Shown here in pieces: positions 33,734-43,400 of a DNA stretch of 64,000 bases. The position numbers and the translations under genes are program-made. The stretch is from the NCBI GenBank assembly GCA_965214035.1, contig OZ243932.1, forward strand, positions 1,798,001 to 1,862,000, given 5' to 3'. The notes beneath the pieces are model-generated. The model was not told the origin of the DNA. It made no database searches and worked only from the letters and a program-made list of their open reading frames with translations. Source of the stretch: JAJDYQ01 sp965214035 (GTDB taxonomy: Bacteria; Pseudomonadota; Gammaproteobacteria; JAJDYQ01). Numbering within the stretch: position 1 is the stretch's first letter; every line of letters starts with the position of its first letter.

Positions 33734-34482
33734 TGGACACAAAGATATTTTTGCTGGCTGGTGTTTTCCTGCCGCTATTCCCGTTCAGTATCATTTTTAA
33801 TGCCCTGTTTGAGCGTCTATCGCATCCGATATTGCGCGGTGTCATGTTGCTGTTCTGGCCTTTAATCGGCATTTATCTGTTGCAGACAGCACAGCGATCA
33901 CCTCCTGACTGGATAATAATCTGGGCATCTGCCACCACTATTTTGTATGGATTCAGATTGATCTCCATGCGAGATATGGGGTTATGGATCGGTTTTCTGG
34001 CCACCTCGGCCTGGGCATTATTATGGATGGGCTTCAATACGAATATCGATCACAACCGGCTCTATCTGTCTGCGCTTGGATTTTCCACCCCATTGATCAT
34101 GCTATTAATTTTAGCGACACATATCAAAGTCCGTTTTGGTGCGGCCTATACCTATTTATATGGCGGACTCGCAATAACCACACCACGGCTGTCGGGAGTT
34201 TTGGTGTTCACAGTGCTCGCTGCCACGGCCGCTCCGATATTTCCGGCATTTTTTATCATGTTGTACAATATTACACTGTCTGCACCGACAATGATAATCG
34301 CCATGCTGGCCGGCTGGTTGTTATGGGCCTGGGCCGGTGCCCGCCTGCTTCAAGGACTGATCGTGGGGCCACAGGCTGGCGGACAAATTAAAGATATCAG
34401 CAGGAAGTTGGCATGGCTGTATGTCCTGTTGCTGAACGCGATGGTGCTATCCGGCCTTTATCTGCCGGGGAAATGGCTATGA
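33733..34482 (+). CDS. Extra membrane subunit of the dab operon (short NDH-1/antiporter-like)
   Basis: 249 residues from an ATG that overlaps the dabB stop (TAATG); an ATG at 33724 would add three codons. About seven to eight membrane helices. The segment YTYLYGGLAITTPRLSGVLVFTVLAATAAPIFPAF, followed by WLLWAWAGARLLQGLIVGP, resembles the C-terminal part of NuoM/NuoN-type subunits (GGL....P....F..L...G.P.F). It lacks room for the complete antiporter core. Its TGA overlaps the dabA ATG, so it is locked into the operon. Inference: an accessory membrane partner of DabA/DabB. I know no established name for it. Confidence 0.7.
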   Translation: MDTKIFLLAGVFLPLFPFSIIFNALFERLSHPILRGVMLLFWPLIGIYLLQTAQRSPPDWIIIWASATTILYGFRLISMRDMGLWIGFLATSAWALLWMGFNTNIDHNRLYLSALGFSTPLIMLLILATHIKVRFGAAYTYLYGGLAITTPRLSGVLVFTVLAATAAPIFPAFFIMLYNITLSAPTMIIAMLAGWLLWAWAGARLLQGLIVGPQAGGQIKDISRKLAWLYVLLLNAMVLSGLYLPGKWL

Positions 34483-37400
34483 ATATCAAAGCCTCCAGTA
34501 TTACACTTGGTACCCGCTTGAAAATCCGCTCCATGATTCAGATGGCAGCAGAACCCATACCATTCTTTTGGCCAATGCGGACATTTATTCATCATAACCC
34601 TCTGCATGGTCTGGAGGATATGCCATTTGCCGAAGCAGCCGCCAAGGGTGCCGAACTGTTTCATGGACGAACCTTTCTTTCTCGAAAGATATATCAGAAA
34701 TATCTGGCCGAGGGAGAAATTAACCCATCTGCCGTTGCCGCTGTCATCCGGAGTTTTACCACTTCCTGCCAGCAGATTAACGGCATTGATCTCAGTAGGT
34801 GGTTGATATCTTTGCTTAAGGAGACTGAACGACCTTTTACACTGACCAATACACTGGCCAATGCCGATGATATCCATGCCATTCTTAGTGGTCAGAGTAT
34901 CAGGCCGGCTGACAACATTGATCCGGTTAAACTGGAATCAACACTTTGCAAGGCATTGCTTGAACAGCGTCCAATCTATGAGGCAGTCGATATGCTTTTT
35001 GGGACCGATATCGGCAACGAACTCGACGAACTGCTCATCCGTACCTGTCTTGATTTCTTCGATGAAGGTCAATCAGTATGGGAGATGCCGGGACGTGAGC
35101 AAGGCTTTTTCACTGCCTGGAGCGGTGTCGCAAAACGCAATCCGCGATTCTTCCTGCAGGGCTTTCATATTAACAAAATTCTGGATGCAGCAGATACGCC
35201 GGAAGAAATTATAGTCTTCGCCATGCAGAAATTTGGCATACCAGAGGAAAAGTGGATGCATTATTTTACTCTTGAATTATCGCGTCTGCATGGCTGGGTG
35301 GGTTTCATACGCTGGCGGTCAAGTGCTAAACATTACTACTGGTCGGATCAATATCCAGCAGATTTGATTGATTTTATGGCTATCCGGCTGACATTGGCTT
35401 TAGCGTTGCTTAATAGTCGCAAACTGAAACATTTTGCTCATACAGCACATGATCTGAGAGAGGCCATTCACGGCAATACGATTGAAATCTATCTGAGGCA
35501 TGAGCTCTACAGCAAAGCTGTTTTACCTGAAATGGCCTTTCGCATAGAAAGAGCAATACAGAGAGGCAATAAAGGGGCAATCGAATCGATATTTTATGAG
35601 TATATTGCTACTCGGCGTGACCATGAAGCCCGCTATCAGGCAACATATCTTCAGAGACTGGCCGAGCTTGCCGATAATCGCGATGAGTTAATGCGGCTAT
35701 CTGCCGAGGATATTGCCGGGCTGCAGGCCATTATTGCCGACTTTGAAAAACAGGAAGGTATGCTCTGGTTGCGAGCCACGGAATCCGGGGTCATCGGCCA
35801 ATTATTGAACGGTCTGGTACCTGAGCACTCTGAAAGCGAATCTGAAAGCAGGCGGCCTTTTGCACAAGCCATGTTCTGTATCGATATACGTTCAGAGCGC
35901 ATTCGCCGTCATTTGGAAAGTATGGGGGATTACCAGACATTCGGCATAGCCGGTTTCTTTGGTGTGCCAGTCAGTTTTATGCCACATGGCAAAGGTAGTG
36001 AGACCCACTTATGCCCGGTTATAATTACACCCAAAAATCTGGTGCTGGAAGTCAGCGCAGCGGAATATCAGGATATAACGGCGATTACAACCCTGGAAAA
36101 AGCTGTACATGAACTTAAAGAGTCCGTGCTGGCTCCGTTTGTAACCGTAGAAGCAATCGGCTTACTGTTTGGTTTCGATATGGTGGGCAAGACGCTAATG
36201 CCACACACCTATAATCGATGGCGCCGACATCTATACGAAGTCAGGCCATTGACTCGTCTGCTGCTTGACAAGTTAAGCCGACATCAGGCTGATTCTATCC
36301 TGCGAGCAGTACAACGGGCCATTATCGAAAAAGCGGTGGAACGCGAGCTTAGAATTGAGCCGGAGAAAATTACCGATGATATCACCCGCGATATTCGTGA
36401 AGCAGCACTCGGACGTCAGCATGGAAGCAATCTATTTGCAAATGCGCTGGGGCTGGATGATGAAACCACCAATAACTTCATTAGCCGCCTGCAAGAAGAT
36501 TATCGCATCAATAGAGACTTTTCCCATATGCAGATCGAGCAGCTTGGGCGCATTGGTTTTACTCTGGATGAACAGGTGACGTATGTCGGTACTGCCTTAC
36601 GCATGATTGGCTTACTGAAAAATTTTTCTCGCTTTGTGCTGGTGGTCGGTCATGGCAGCACCTCGGAAAATAATCCATATGAATCTGCCCTCGACTGCGG
36701 TGCCTGTGGCGGCAACCACGGCCTGACCAGCGGCCGGGTACTGGCTCAAATGGCAAATAAACAGCAAATACGACGGGCATTGCGCCAGCAGCATGACATT
36801 GACATACCTGACGACACATGGTTCATCCCGGCCTTCCACAACACGACGACGGATGAATTACACATGCACGATCTAGAGTTGATTCCACCGTCACATCTGA
36901 TTTACATTGATCGCCTTAGAAATGGTCTGGCAGCAGCTTCACGCCTGAGTGCGCATGAACGCATACCCGAACTGATGCCAGATGAAAGCCGGCTGGATCC
37001 GGCAAAAGCATTCAATCTGGCACAACGAAACTCCATGGACTGGTCCCAGGTCAGGCCTGAGTGGGGGCTGTCGAAAAATACCTGTTTTGTGATTGGCCGG
37101 CGCAGCCTGACAAAAGAGTTCGCATTAGACGGGCGGGCCTTTCTGCATTCCTATGATTATCGTACTGACCCACGTCGCCGCCTGCTCGAAAATATCCTGA
37201 CCGGCCCGCTGGTGGTTGGACAATGGATCAATATGGAACACTACTTTTCAGTTGTCGATAACGAACGATTTGGCAGCGGCAGCAAGGTGAACCATAACAT
37301 CGCCGGCCGTTTCGGAGTGATGACCGGAAATATCAGCGACCTGAGAACCGGCCTCCCGTCGCAAACGGTACTCAAAGATGGATTGCCCTACCACAGGCCG

Positions 37401-37619
37401 ATACGTCTGATAACCGTGATTGAGGCACCAATAGGGCATGCCAGAAAAGCTATTGAAGGCGTTGTTGCAGTGAAAAAACTGGTTCACAACGGCTGGCTTC
37501 GTATGATAGTCATTGACCCGGATACCGGAAATGCCTCTATATTCACCACAGGGGATTGGCGAGAGATTAAACTGCCAATTAATGAATCTTCACTTTCCGA
37601 GGAGTTGCTTGCATCATGA
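34479..37619 (+). CDS. dabA: DabA (DUF2309), carbonic-anhydrase-like subunit of the DAB pump
   Basis: 1046 residues from the ATG at 34479, which overlaps the previous stop as ATGA. Seen near the start: PFFWPMRTFIHHNPLHGLEDMPF, the DUF2309 hallmark. Putative zinc ligands are Cys467 and Asp469 in MFCIDIRSERIR, His725 in VVGHGSTSENNPYESAL and Cys740 in DCGACGG. The Cys-x-Asp and the 15-residue His-Cys spacing match the site reported for DabA. No signal peptide or clear membrane helix. Known: DabA with DabB traps CO2 as bicarbonate. It is longer than the ~830-residue DabA2 of Halothiobacillus, with a larger gap between the two ligand pairs. Confidence 0.93.
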   Translation: MNIKASSITLGTRLKIRSMIQMAAEPIPFFWPMRTFIHHNPLHGLEDMPFAEAAAKGAELFHGRTFLSRKIYQKYLAEGEINPSAVAAVIRSFTTSCQQINGIDLSRWLISLLKETERPFTLTNTLANADDIHAILSGQSIRPADNIDPVKLESTLCKALLEQRPIYEAVDMLFGTDIGNELDELLIRTCLDFFDEGQSVWEMPGREQGFFTAWSGVAKRNPRFFLQGFHINKILDAADTPEEIIVFAMQKFGIPEEKWMHYFTLELSRLHGWVGFIRWRSSAKHYYWSDQYPADLIDFMAIRLTLALALLNSRKLKHFAHTAHDLREAIHGNTIEIYLRHELYSKAVLPEMAFRIERAIQRGNKGAIESIFYEYIATRRDHEARYQATYLQRLAELADNRDELMRLSAEDIAGLQAIIADFEKQEGMLWLRATESGVIGQLLNGLVPEHSESESESRRPFAQAMFCIDIRSERIRRHLESMGDYQTFGIAGFFGVPVSFMPHGKGSETHLCPVIITPKNLVLEVSAAEYQDITAITTLEKAVHELKESVLAPFVTVEAIGLLFGFDMVGKTLMPHTYNRWRRHLYEVRPLTRLLLDKLSRHQADSILRAVQRAIIEKAVERELRIEPEKITDDITRDIREAALGRQHGSNLFANALGLDDETTNNFISRLQEDYRINRDFSHMQIEQLGRIGFTLDEQVTYVGTALRMIGLLKNFSRFVLVVGHGSTSENNPYESALDCGACGGNHGLTSGRVLAQMANKQQIRRALRQQHDIDIPDDTWFIPAFHNTTTDELHMHDLELIPPSHLIYIDRLRNGLAAASRLSAHERIPELMPDESRLDPAKAFNLAQRNSMDWSQVRPEWGLSKNTCFVIGRRSLTKEFALDGRAFLHSYDYRTDPRRRLLENILTGPLVVGQWINMEHYFSVVDNERFGSGSKVNHNIAGRFGVMTGNISDLRTGLPSQTVLKDGLPYHRPIRLITVIEAPIGHARKAIEGVVAVKKLVHNGWLRMIVIDPDTGNASIFTTGDWREIKLPINESSLSEELLAS

Positions 37620-37951
37620 AAAGTCTGAATCTGAGCCCACTGAAAAAACTTGAAATAATACTTGAAGGCGAACAATTGGAATTTGCCACGGATCTGCTGG
37701 ACCATGCGGATGTAAAAGGCTACACGATAGTTAATAATCTGTCCGGCAAGGGCAGCCACGGTTTCCACGAAGGGCATCTGATGTTTAATGAAGAAGAGGT
37801 GCTTGTGATGATTATCGTCGCCGTCCCGGAAGACAAGGTAGGGCCGATACTGGAAGGCTTTGAACCGTTCTTCAGCAAACATTCCGGCGTCGTATTTGTT
37901 TCAGACATACAGGTCACCCGCCTGGTAAAGTTTCAGGGAGATTCTGGCTGA
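37616..37951 (+). CDS. PII-like signalling protein of the dab operon
   Basis: 111 residues, starting at an ATG that overlaps the dabA stop as ATGA. The pattern KKLEIILEGEQLEFATDLLDHADVKGYTIV, then a Gly/His-rich loop (GKGSHGFHEGH) and EVLVMIIVAVPEDKVGPILEGFEPFF fits the ferredoxin-like fold of PII-like proteins, with the loop where the T-loop sits. The uridylylated Tyr of true GlnB is not seen. Known: PII-like proteins accompany several bicarbonate transporters (SbtB with SbtA) and many dab loci. Inference: it senses a nucleotide or bicarbonate and gates the pump. Confidence 0.85.
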   Translation: MKSLNLSPLKKLEIILEGEQLEFATDLLDHADVKGYTIVNNLSGKGSHGFHEGHLMFNEEEVLVMIIVAVPEDKVGPILEGFEPFFSKHSGVVFVSDIQVTRLVKFQGDSG

Positions 37952-38183
37952 GAGATCACCCTGATAATAAGCTTTTTAACGAGAGCCGGGGCGTTAAGCA
38001 CCAACACACGGATCGCACACAGGCAAAAAGGTGACGATACACAGCAAAGCATGCTGCCCAGAGACTGTTTTTTGGGCTCCCTTCGTGTCCGGGTCTTTTA
38101 TCACAGGAAAATCAATCGCTATTTACCATGATTCATGTAAACTTCGCGCTCACTAACAAACCGCAAAGATATAATTTTTAATT

Positions 38184-38474
38184 ATGGCTGAAAAGATAGA
38201 AGACCTGACTATTGCCTGGACAGAGGATGGGATCGATACCATCAAAGAGATCGACAGGGTCATCCTGTCCAAGGGTGCTTGGACCACCATTATTTTTCGT
38301 TACCAGGATTATAATCGCGCCCAACAAAAATATGGCCCGGACAAATACTCCATTCGCCGTTATCAAAAGCGCAATGGCATATATCGTCAGCAATCCAAAT
38401 TCAATATTTCCAGTAAGATGCAGGCCCAATCTATTATTGAAGCATTGCAAAGCTGGATTGGCGATGAAGATTAA
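38184..38474 (+). CDS. Small conserved-looking protein of unknown function
   Basis: 96 residues, soluble, highly charged. The segment SKGAWTTIIFRYQDYNR followed by YSIRRYQKRNGIYRQQSKFNISS looks like a compact alpha/beta domain, and the protein ends with a helix (AQSIIEALQSWI). It is not a family I can name, though the pattern feels conserved in related bacteria. It is separated from the dab operon by 232 bases that hold no gene, so probably has its own promoter. No enzyme motif. Confidence 0.65.
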   Translation: MAEKIEDLTIAWTEDGIDTIKEIDRVILSKGAWTTIIFRYQDYNRAQQKYGPDKYSIRRYQKRNGIYRQQSKFNISSKMQAQSIIEALQSWIGDED

Positions 38475-38528
38475 GTTGCCCGCTGCCAGCCTGGCCAATT
38501 AACGATCAAGGGACGAAGAAAGGATCGG

Positions 38529-39479
38529 TTAGTACCATGATGCCGTGACCGTAGCGATACCTTGCCCACCATGGTATTTTGCTACCGCAATATCATGTTC
38601 GCTCATGCCACCTATAGCATAAATCGGCATAGCCATACTCGAGACCAACCGGCTGAACTTTTCCCAGCCGATTCCTTCGTGTCCCGGATGTGTCGCTGTC
38701 ATATTAACCGGCCCGACAAGAGCAAAATCAACTCTCAGCAAGCTCGCCTGAACCAATTCCTGTTCATTATGGCAGGATGCGGCCACCAGTAAATTTGCCC
38801 CTAATGGCCTGTCATCCAGAGATTGCAACCGATATTGATTCAAATGAACCCCGTCTGCTCCCAGTCGCACGACCGTCTCAGGTTCGGAGTTCAGTAATAC
38901 TCTGCATTGTCTGGCATGACATCGGGAAATCACCTCTTTCGCCAGCTCGGCATAGTCACTATGGCTCAATTCTGTCTGCCGCAACTGCAATAATGAAGCG
39001 CCCCTATTTAGAACCACGGCCAGATCCGCCATAAATCCAATGTGCCGGGTTTTGAGGTCAGTAATATCCGGCGTAATGACATAGTGATCCGGCAGTTGGC
39101 AGGCCTGGATAACCGGACGATTAGCCTCTGGAAATTCCAATCCGGACAACCCGGTCAACGCAACCCGCCGAAGCTGCTGACCCTCCCTGCCATGCGGTTC
39201 TCCGCGCCATCTGGAAACCATCCAGACATCAAGTAGCACAGATTTTTCCGTATAATGATATGGAACCTGAATCAACGGTTCATATTCGACCGGCGTAATG
39301 CCCAGCTCTTCCTCGAGCTCTCGAATAAGCGCATCACTAACTGATTCACCAGGTTCAAGTTTGCCACCCGGGAATTCCCAGAAACCGCCTTTATGTACAT
39401 GATCCGGTCGTCTGGCGATAATAATGGTTTCACCATCATGGATGATGCCCACAACAACATGTACCAGCTTCTTCGACAT
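38529..39479 (-). CDS. Nudix hydrolase fused to a thiamine-phosphate-synthase-like domain
   Basis: 316 residues. Residues ~5-130 form a MutT-type Nudix domain with the box GGKLEPGESVSDALIRELEEELGI shortened to its key parts G..5x..E..7x..REL.EE. Residues ~140-316 resemble ThiE (LLQLRQTELSHSDYAELAKEV, GADGVHLNQ, FALVGPVNMTATHPG, YAIGGMSEHDIA). Known: this fusion is common in gammaproteobacteria; the front half probably cleans 8-oxo-dGTP, and the role of the back half is unclear. HPG where ThiE has HxTxTK-type phosphate site residues suggests it may not make thiamine phosphate. Confidence 0.88.
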   Translation of the reverse strand: MSKKLVHVVVGIIHDGETIIIARRPDHVHKGGFWEFPGGKLEPGESVSDALIRELEEELGITPVEYEPLIQVPYHYTEKSVLLDVWMVSRWRGEPHGREGQQLRRVALTGLSGLEFPEANRPVIQACQLPDHYVITPDITDLKTRHIGFMADLAVVLNRGASLLQLRQTELSHSDYAELAKEVISRCHARQCRVLLNSEPETVVRLGADGVHLNQYRLQSLDDRPLGANLLVAASCHNEQELVQASLLRVDFALVGPVNMTATHPGHEGIGWEKFSRLVSSMAMPIYAIGGMSEHDIAVAKYHGGQGIATVTASWY

Positions 39480-39515
39480 GCATGGTCCGGCACAGGATAA
39501 TCTCCAGGGTACAGG

Positions 39516-42500
39516 CTACCCTGCGAACACCCGCGCGTTGCGAAACAACCTCATCCAACCGCTATCATCATACCATTCATCCGGACACCAGCTAAGTTGT
39601 ACGGCACGGAACACCCGCTCGGGGTGCGGCATCATAATCGTAAAACGCCCATCGGGGGTCGTCACTCCGGCTATGCCTTCAATGGAACCATTCGGATTGC
39701 GTGGGTAACGCACCTCTGCCTTGTTTTCCGCATTCACATATCTCAGTACTACCTGATGATTTTCATTCAGAACCCTGAGTTGTTCATTATCATCAAAAAC
39801 AGCCCGGCCTTCGCCATGTGCAACCGCGACAGGCATCAGGGAATCTGCCATACCGTCCGTTAAAATGGATACATTCTGCTGAACTCCTGCCAGTACCAGA
39901 CGCGCCTCAAACTGCCCGGAAAGATTGTGCGTGAATCCCGGCCAGTGCTCTGCCCCCGGAATCAGTTCCTTAATACCGGATAACATCTGGCAGCCATTAC
40001 AGACACCAAGAGCAAAGCTGTCCTTGCGATTAAAAAAGCTCTCAAATTCATCACGGGTGCGCTCATTAAACAGAATTGACTTGCCCCAGCCTTGTCCGGC
40101 ACCCAGCACATCACCATAAGAAAATCCCCCACCAGCCACCAGTCCCTTAAAATCATTCAGGCCGATTCGCCCGCTGATCACATCACTCATATGGACATCT
40201 ATGACCGAAAAGCCAGCTTTGTCAAGTGCAGCCGCCATTTCAATCTGGCCATTCACGCCCTGTTCACGTAATACCGCGATCCTTGGACGTATGCCACTTT
40301 TTATATAAGGTGCTGCAACATCAGCATTAATATCAAATTTCACATCAGCCACAAGCCCCTGATCATTGTCATCAAGAATCAGATCATATTCCTCTTGTGC
40401 ACACTGTGCATTATCACGAATGGACTGCATCTGATATGTTGTCGCAGACCAGGCACGCTGTAAATCAATGCGAGCTTCCTGTAGCAATAGCCGATCACCA
40501 TGGAATATTGAAATAAACGTGTCAGTTGGTGTGGCAACAGTGTATGCCATTAGATCTGCATCAGCCAGCATCGACAATATGCTTTCAGTGTTATCGTCGC
40601 TTACCTGAATAACTGCTCCTAATTCTTCGCTGAACAATGAGGCTGTCGGGTCATTACCCAGTTCAGTAAGATTGATATTCAGACCGGTATGTCCTGCAAA
40701 AGACATCTCGCAAAGGCAGGCAAACAAGCCACCATCGGATCGATCATGATAGGCCATGATTTTTCCATCCCGTGCGAGCTGGCGTATGCAACCGAAAAAA
40801 GCAGCCATCTGCCCAGGATCATCAAGATCAGCAGGCTCTGTTCCGGTTTCATGGCAGGCTTGTGCAAGCGCAGAACACCCCAGACGATTTTGCCCTCGTC
40901 CAAGATCAATCAGAATTAATGATGTATCTCCCATATCTGTACGCAATTGCGGGGTCAGTGTTTTACGGACATCCCTGACTTTGGAGAAAGCGGAAATGAT
41001 CAGCGAGACAGGTGCCTTAACCTCTCTTCTCTCTCCTTCCTCCTGCCAGACACTGTGCATGGAAAGCGAATCCTTGCCGACCGGAATTGTCAGATTTAGC
41101 TGCGGGCATAATTCCATACCGATAGCTTTTACTGTGTCGAACAGGTCAGCATCATCGGTCGGATTGCCGCAAGATGCCATCCAGTTCGCTGATAGCTTTA
41201 TATTCGAGATATCATCAATATCAGAGGCTGCGATATTAGTGATTGCTTCACCTACCGCCATACGCCCGGATGAAGGGGCATCCAACACGGCAATCGGTGT
41301 GCGTTCACCTATCGCCATAGCTTCACCATGATAGCCGTGGTAGTCATTCATGGTAACAGCGACATCAGCTACCGGCACTTGCCAGGGACCCACCATTTGG
41401 TCACGAGCGACGAGGCCTGTCACTGTGCGGTCACCAATGCTTATCAGAAAGGTTTTGTCTGCAATAGCCGGAATATGTAAAATTCTATATGCTGATTCCT
41501 TGATGTCAATATTGAGAGTATTCGGGTTTTCAGTTTCTGATTTTCTGCGCTCGCCCGGACGATTCATCTTTGGTGTTCTACCTAGAATCAACTGCAATGG
41601 AATCTCTACCGGATTATTATTAAATTTTGGATCATGGACAATGAGATCGCGCTCTTCAGTTGTCTGCCCTAAAACCATATAAGGACAGCGCTCGCGCATG
41701 CAAATCTCATCAAACAGGCTTAAGTTATCATCGCTGACGACTAGCACATATCGCTCCTGAGATTCATTTGACCAGATTTCCATTGGCGACATGCCTGGCT
41801 CATCGTTGGGGACCTTTCGCAGGTCAAGTATTGCGCCACGATCTGCTTCATTTATCAGCTCAGGTATGGCATTTGATAGTCCACCGGCACCAACATCATG
41901 TATAGAAATAATAGGATTGCTATTACCCAGTCGAGTACAGTGGTCAATAACCTCCTGACAGCGTCGCTCCATTTCAGGATTGCCACGCTGTACTGAAGCA
42001 AAGTCCAGATCCTGGCTGGAAGAACCGCTAGGCATGGATGATGCTGCCCCACCACCCAATCCAATCAACATGGCGGAACCACCCAGTACAATCACGTTTG
42101 CTCCAACAGGAATACTATTCTTTTCTACATGTCTCTCAGATATATTGCCGATACCACCTGCCAGCATAATGGGTTTATGATAACCAAGAATAACGTTACC
42201 ACCTTTAGGTTTAATTTCGTAAGTTCGGAAATAACCTGCAATATTTGGACGGCCAAATTCATTATTAAACGCCGCAGCGCCAATCGGTCCTTCCAGCATA
42301 ATATCAAGCGCAGAATCAATGTGATCCGGCTTGCCATTATCAACCTCCCATGGCTGAGGTAATTCAGGCAATTTAAGGTTTGAGACCGAAAAACCACATA
42401 GCCCGGCCTTAGGCTTGGCACCGCGACCAGTTGCACTGTGGTCACGGATCTCTCCACCCACACCGGTGGCCGCTCCAGGAAAAGGTGATATCGCGGTAGG

Positions 42501-43400
42501 GTGATTATGTGTTTCCACCTTAACCGTAACGGGCATAACCTGTTGCTGGTACTGGTACTCGCCTGTTTCCGGGTTTGCTGAAAATCGACTGCCATAGAAG
42601 CCTTTCATGACTGCAGCATTGTCCTTGTATGCGGAAAGGATTCCCTCAGAGTGAGGGGCACAGGTATTACGTATCATATCAAACAGGGTTTTCTCTTGAA
42701 CTCTGCCATCTATCACCCATTTCGCATTGAATATTTTATGGCGGCAGTGTTCCGAGTTTGCCTGCGCAAACATCATTAGCTCCGCATCAGTCGGATTACG
42801 CCCAAGATCGGTGAATGCAGCCATCAAATAATCAATCTCATCTCCAGAAATAGCCAGTCCCAAATCAATATTTGACTGTTCCAGTGCAACACGATCCTTA
42901 CTCATAATATCAACTGTCTTGAGCGGCCTTGCTTCGTGATGCTCAAACAAAGTTACCAGTTCATCTTCAGACTTAAAGACCGCTTCGGTCATACGATCAT
43001 GCAGATGACACATTACTTTACTCATGTCCTGCTCGGATATGTCCGCCGACGACTGAATATCACAGCGGCATGTACGCTCAATACGTTCAATACACTTCAG
43101 ACCACAGTTATGTGCTATGTCAGTTGCCTTGCTTGACCAGGGTGAGATCGTTCCCGGGCGCGGCGATATGTATCGTTGCGGACAGTTTGGCAATATGCCA
43201 CTGCCAGATTCACCATAGTCCAGCAACTGACCCAGTCTATTTAAGTCAGCTTCGCACGGTTCGGTGGCAAATAACACAATATAGACAAAATGCATGGTAA
43301 TGGCATGGATCCCGGCCACTTCCTGCTGAATGCTCTTGAGCTTCTTCGCCACCGCAAAGCCGCCCAGGGCAGAACCGCCGGAAAAGGTTTTTATCGGCAT
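39516..43400 (-). CDS. purL: Phosphoribosylformylglycinamidine synthase, single-chain
   Basis: 1294 residues, the large gammaproteobacterial PurL. Seen: N-terminal PurS-like part, VKVETHNHPTAISPFPGAATGVGGEIRD, GGIGNISERHVEK, the central repeat of the synthetase fold, SANWMASCGNPTDDADLFD, and a C-terminal class I amidotransferase with GVCNGCQML (nucleophile Cys) and a terminal His-Pro-Glu (HPERVFRA). It converts FGAR to FGAM in purine synthesis. The start overlaps the end of the metallo-beta-lactamase gene by ten bases. Confidence 0.97.
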   Translation of the reverse strand: MPIKTFSGGSALGGFAVAKKLKSIQQEVAGIHAITMHFVYIVLFATEPCEADLNRLGQLLDYGESGSGILPNCPQRYISPRPGTISPWSSKATDIAHNCGLKCIERIERTCRCDIQSSADISEQDMSKVMCHLHDRMTEAVFKSEDELVTLFEHHEARPLKTVDIMSKDRVALEQSNIDLGLAISGDEIDYLMAAFTDLGRNPTDAELMMFAQANSEHCRHKIFNAKWVIDGRVQEKTLFDMIRNTCAPHSEGILSAYKDNAAVMKGFYGSRFSANPETGEYQYQQQVMPVTVKVETHNHPTAISPFPGAATGVGGEIRDHSATGRGAKPKAGLCGFSVSNLKLPELPQPWEVDNGKPDHIDSALDIMLEGPIGAAAFNNEFGRPNIAGYFRTYEIKPKGGNVILGYHKPIMLAGGIGNISERHVEKNSIPVGANVIVLGGSAMLIGLGGGAASSMPSGSSSQDLDFASVQRGNPEMERRCQEVIDHCTRLGNSNPIISIHDVGAGGLSNAIPELINEADRGAILDLRKVPNDEPGMSPMEIWSNESQERYVLVVSDDNLSLFDEICMRERCPYMVLGQTTEERDLIVHDPKFNNNPVEIPLQLILGRTPKMNRPGERRKSETENPNTLNIDIKESAYRILHIPAIADKTFLISIGDRTVTGLVARDQMVGPWQVPVADVAVTMNDYHGYHGEAMAIGERTPIAVLDAPSSGRMAVGEAITNIAASDIDDISNIKLSANWMASCGNPTDDADLFDTVKAIGMELCPQLNLTIPVGKDSLSMHSVWQEEGERREVKAPVSLIISAFSKVRDVRKTLTPQLRTDMGDTSLILIDLGRGQNRLGCSALAQACHETGTEPADLDDPGQMAAFFGCIRQLARDGKIMAYHDRSDGGLFACLCEMSFAGHTGLNINLTELGNDPTASLFSEELGAVIQVSDDNTESILSMLADADLMAYTVATPTDTFISIFHGDRLLLQEARIDLQRAWSATTYQMQSIRDNAQCAQEEYDLILDDNDQGLVADVKFDINADVAAPYIKSGIRPRIAVLREQGVNGQIEMAAALDKAGFSVIDVHMSDVISGRIGLNDFKGLVAGGGFSYGDVLGAGQGWGKSILFNERTRDEFESFFNRKDSFALGVCNGCQMLSGIKELIPGAEHWPGFTHNLSGQFEARLVLAGVQQNVSILTDGMADSLMPVAVAHGEGRAVFDDNEQLRVLNENHQVVLRYVNAENKAEVRYPRNPNGSIEGIAGVTTPDGRFTIMMPHPERVFRAVQLSWCPDEWYDDSGWMRLFRNARVFAG

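Noticed and set aside
39516..43400. Shadow frames on the plus strand inside purL (up to 191 residues)
   Set aside because: Codons and conservation all support the minus-strand PurL; the opposite frames have no domain.
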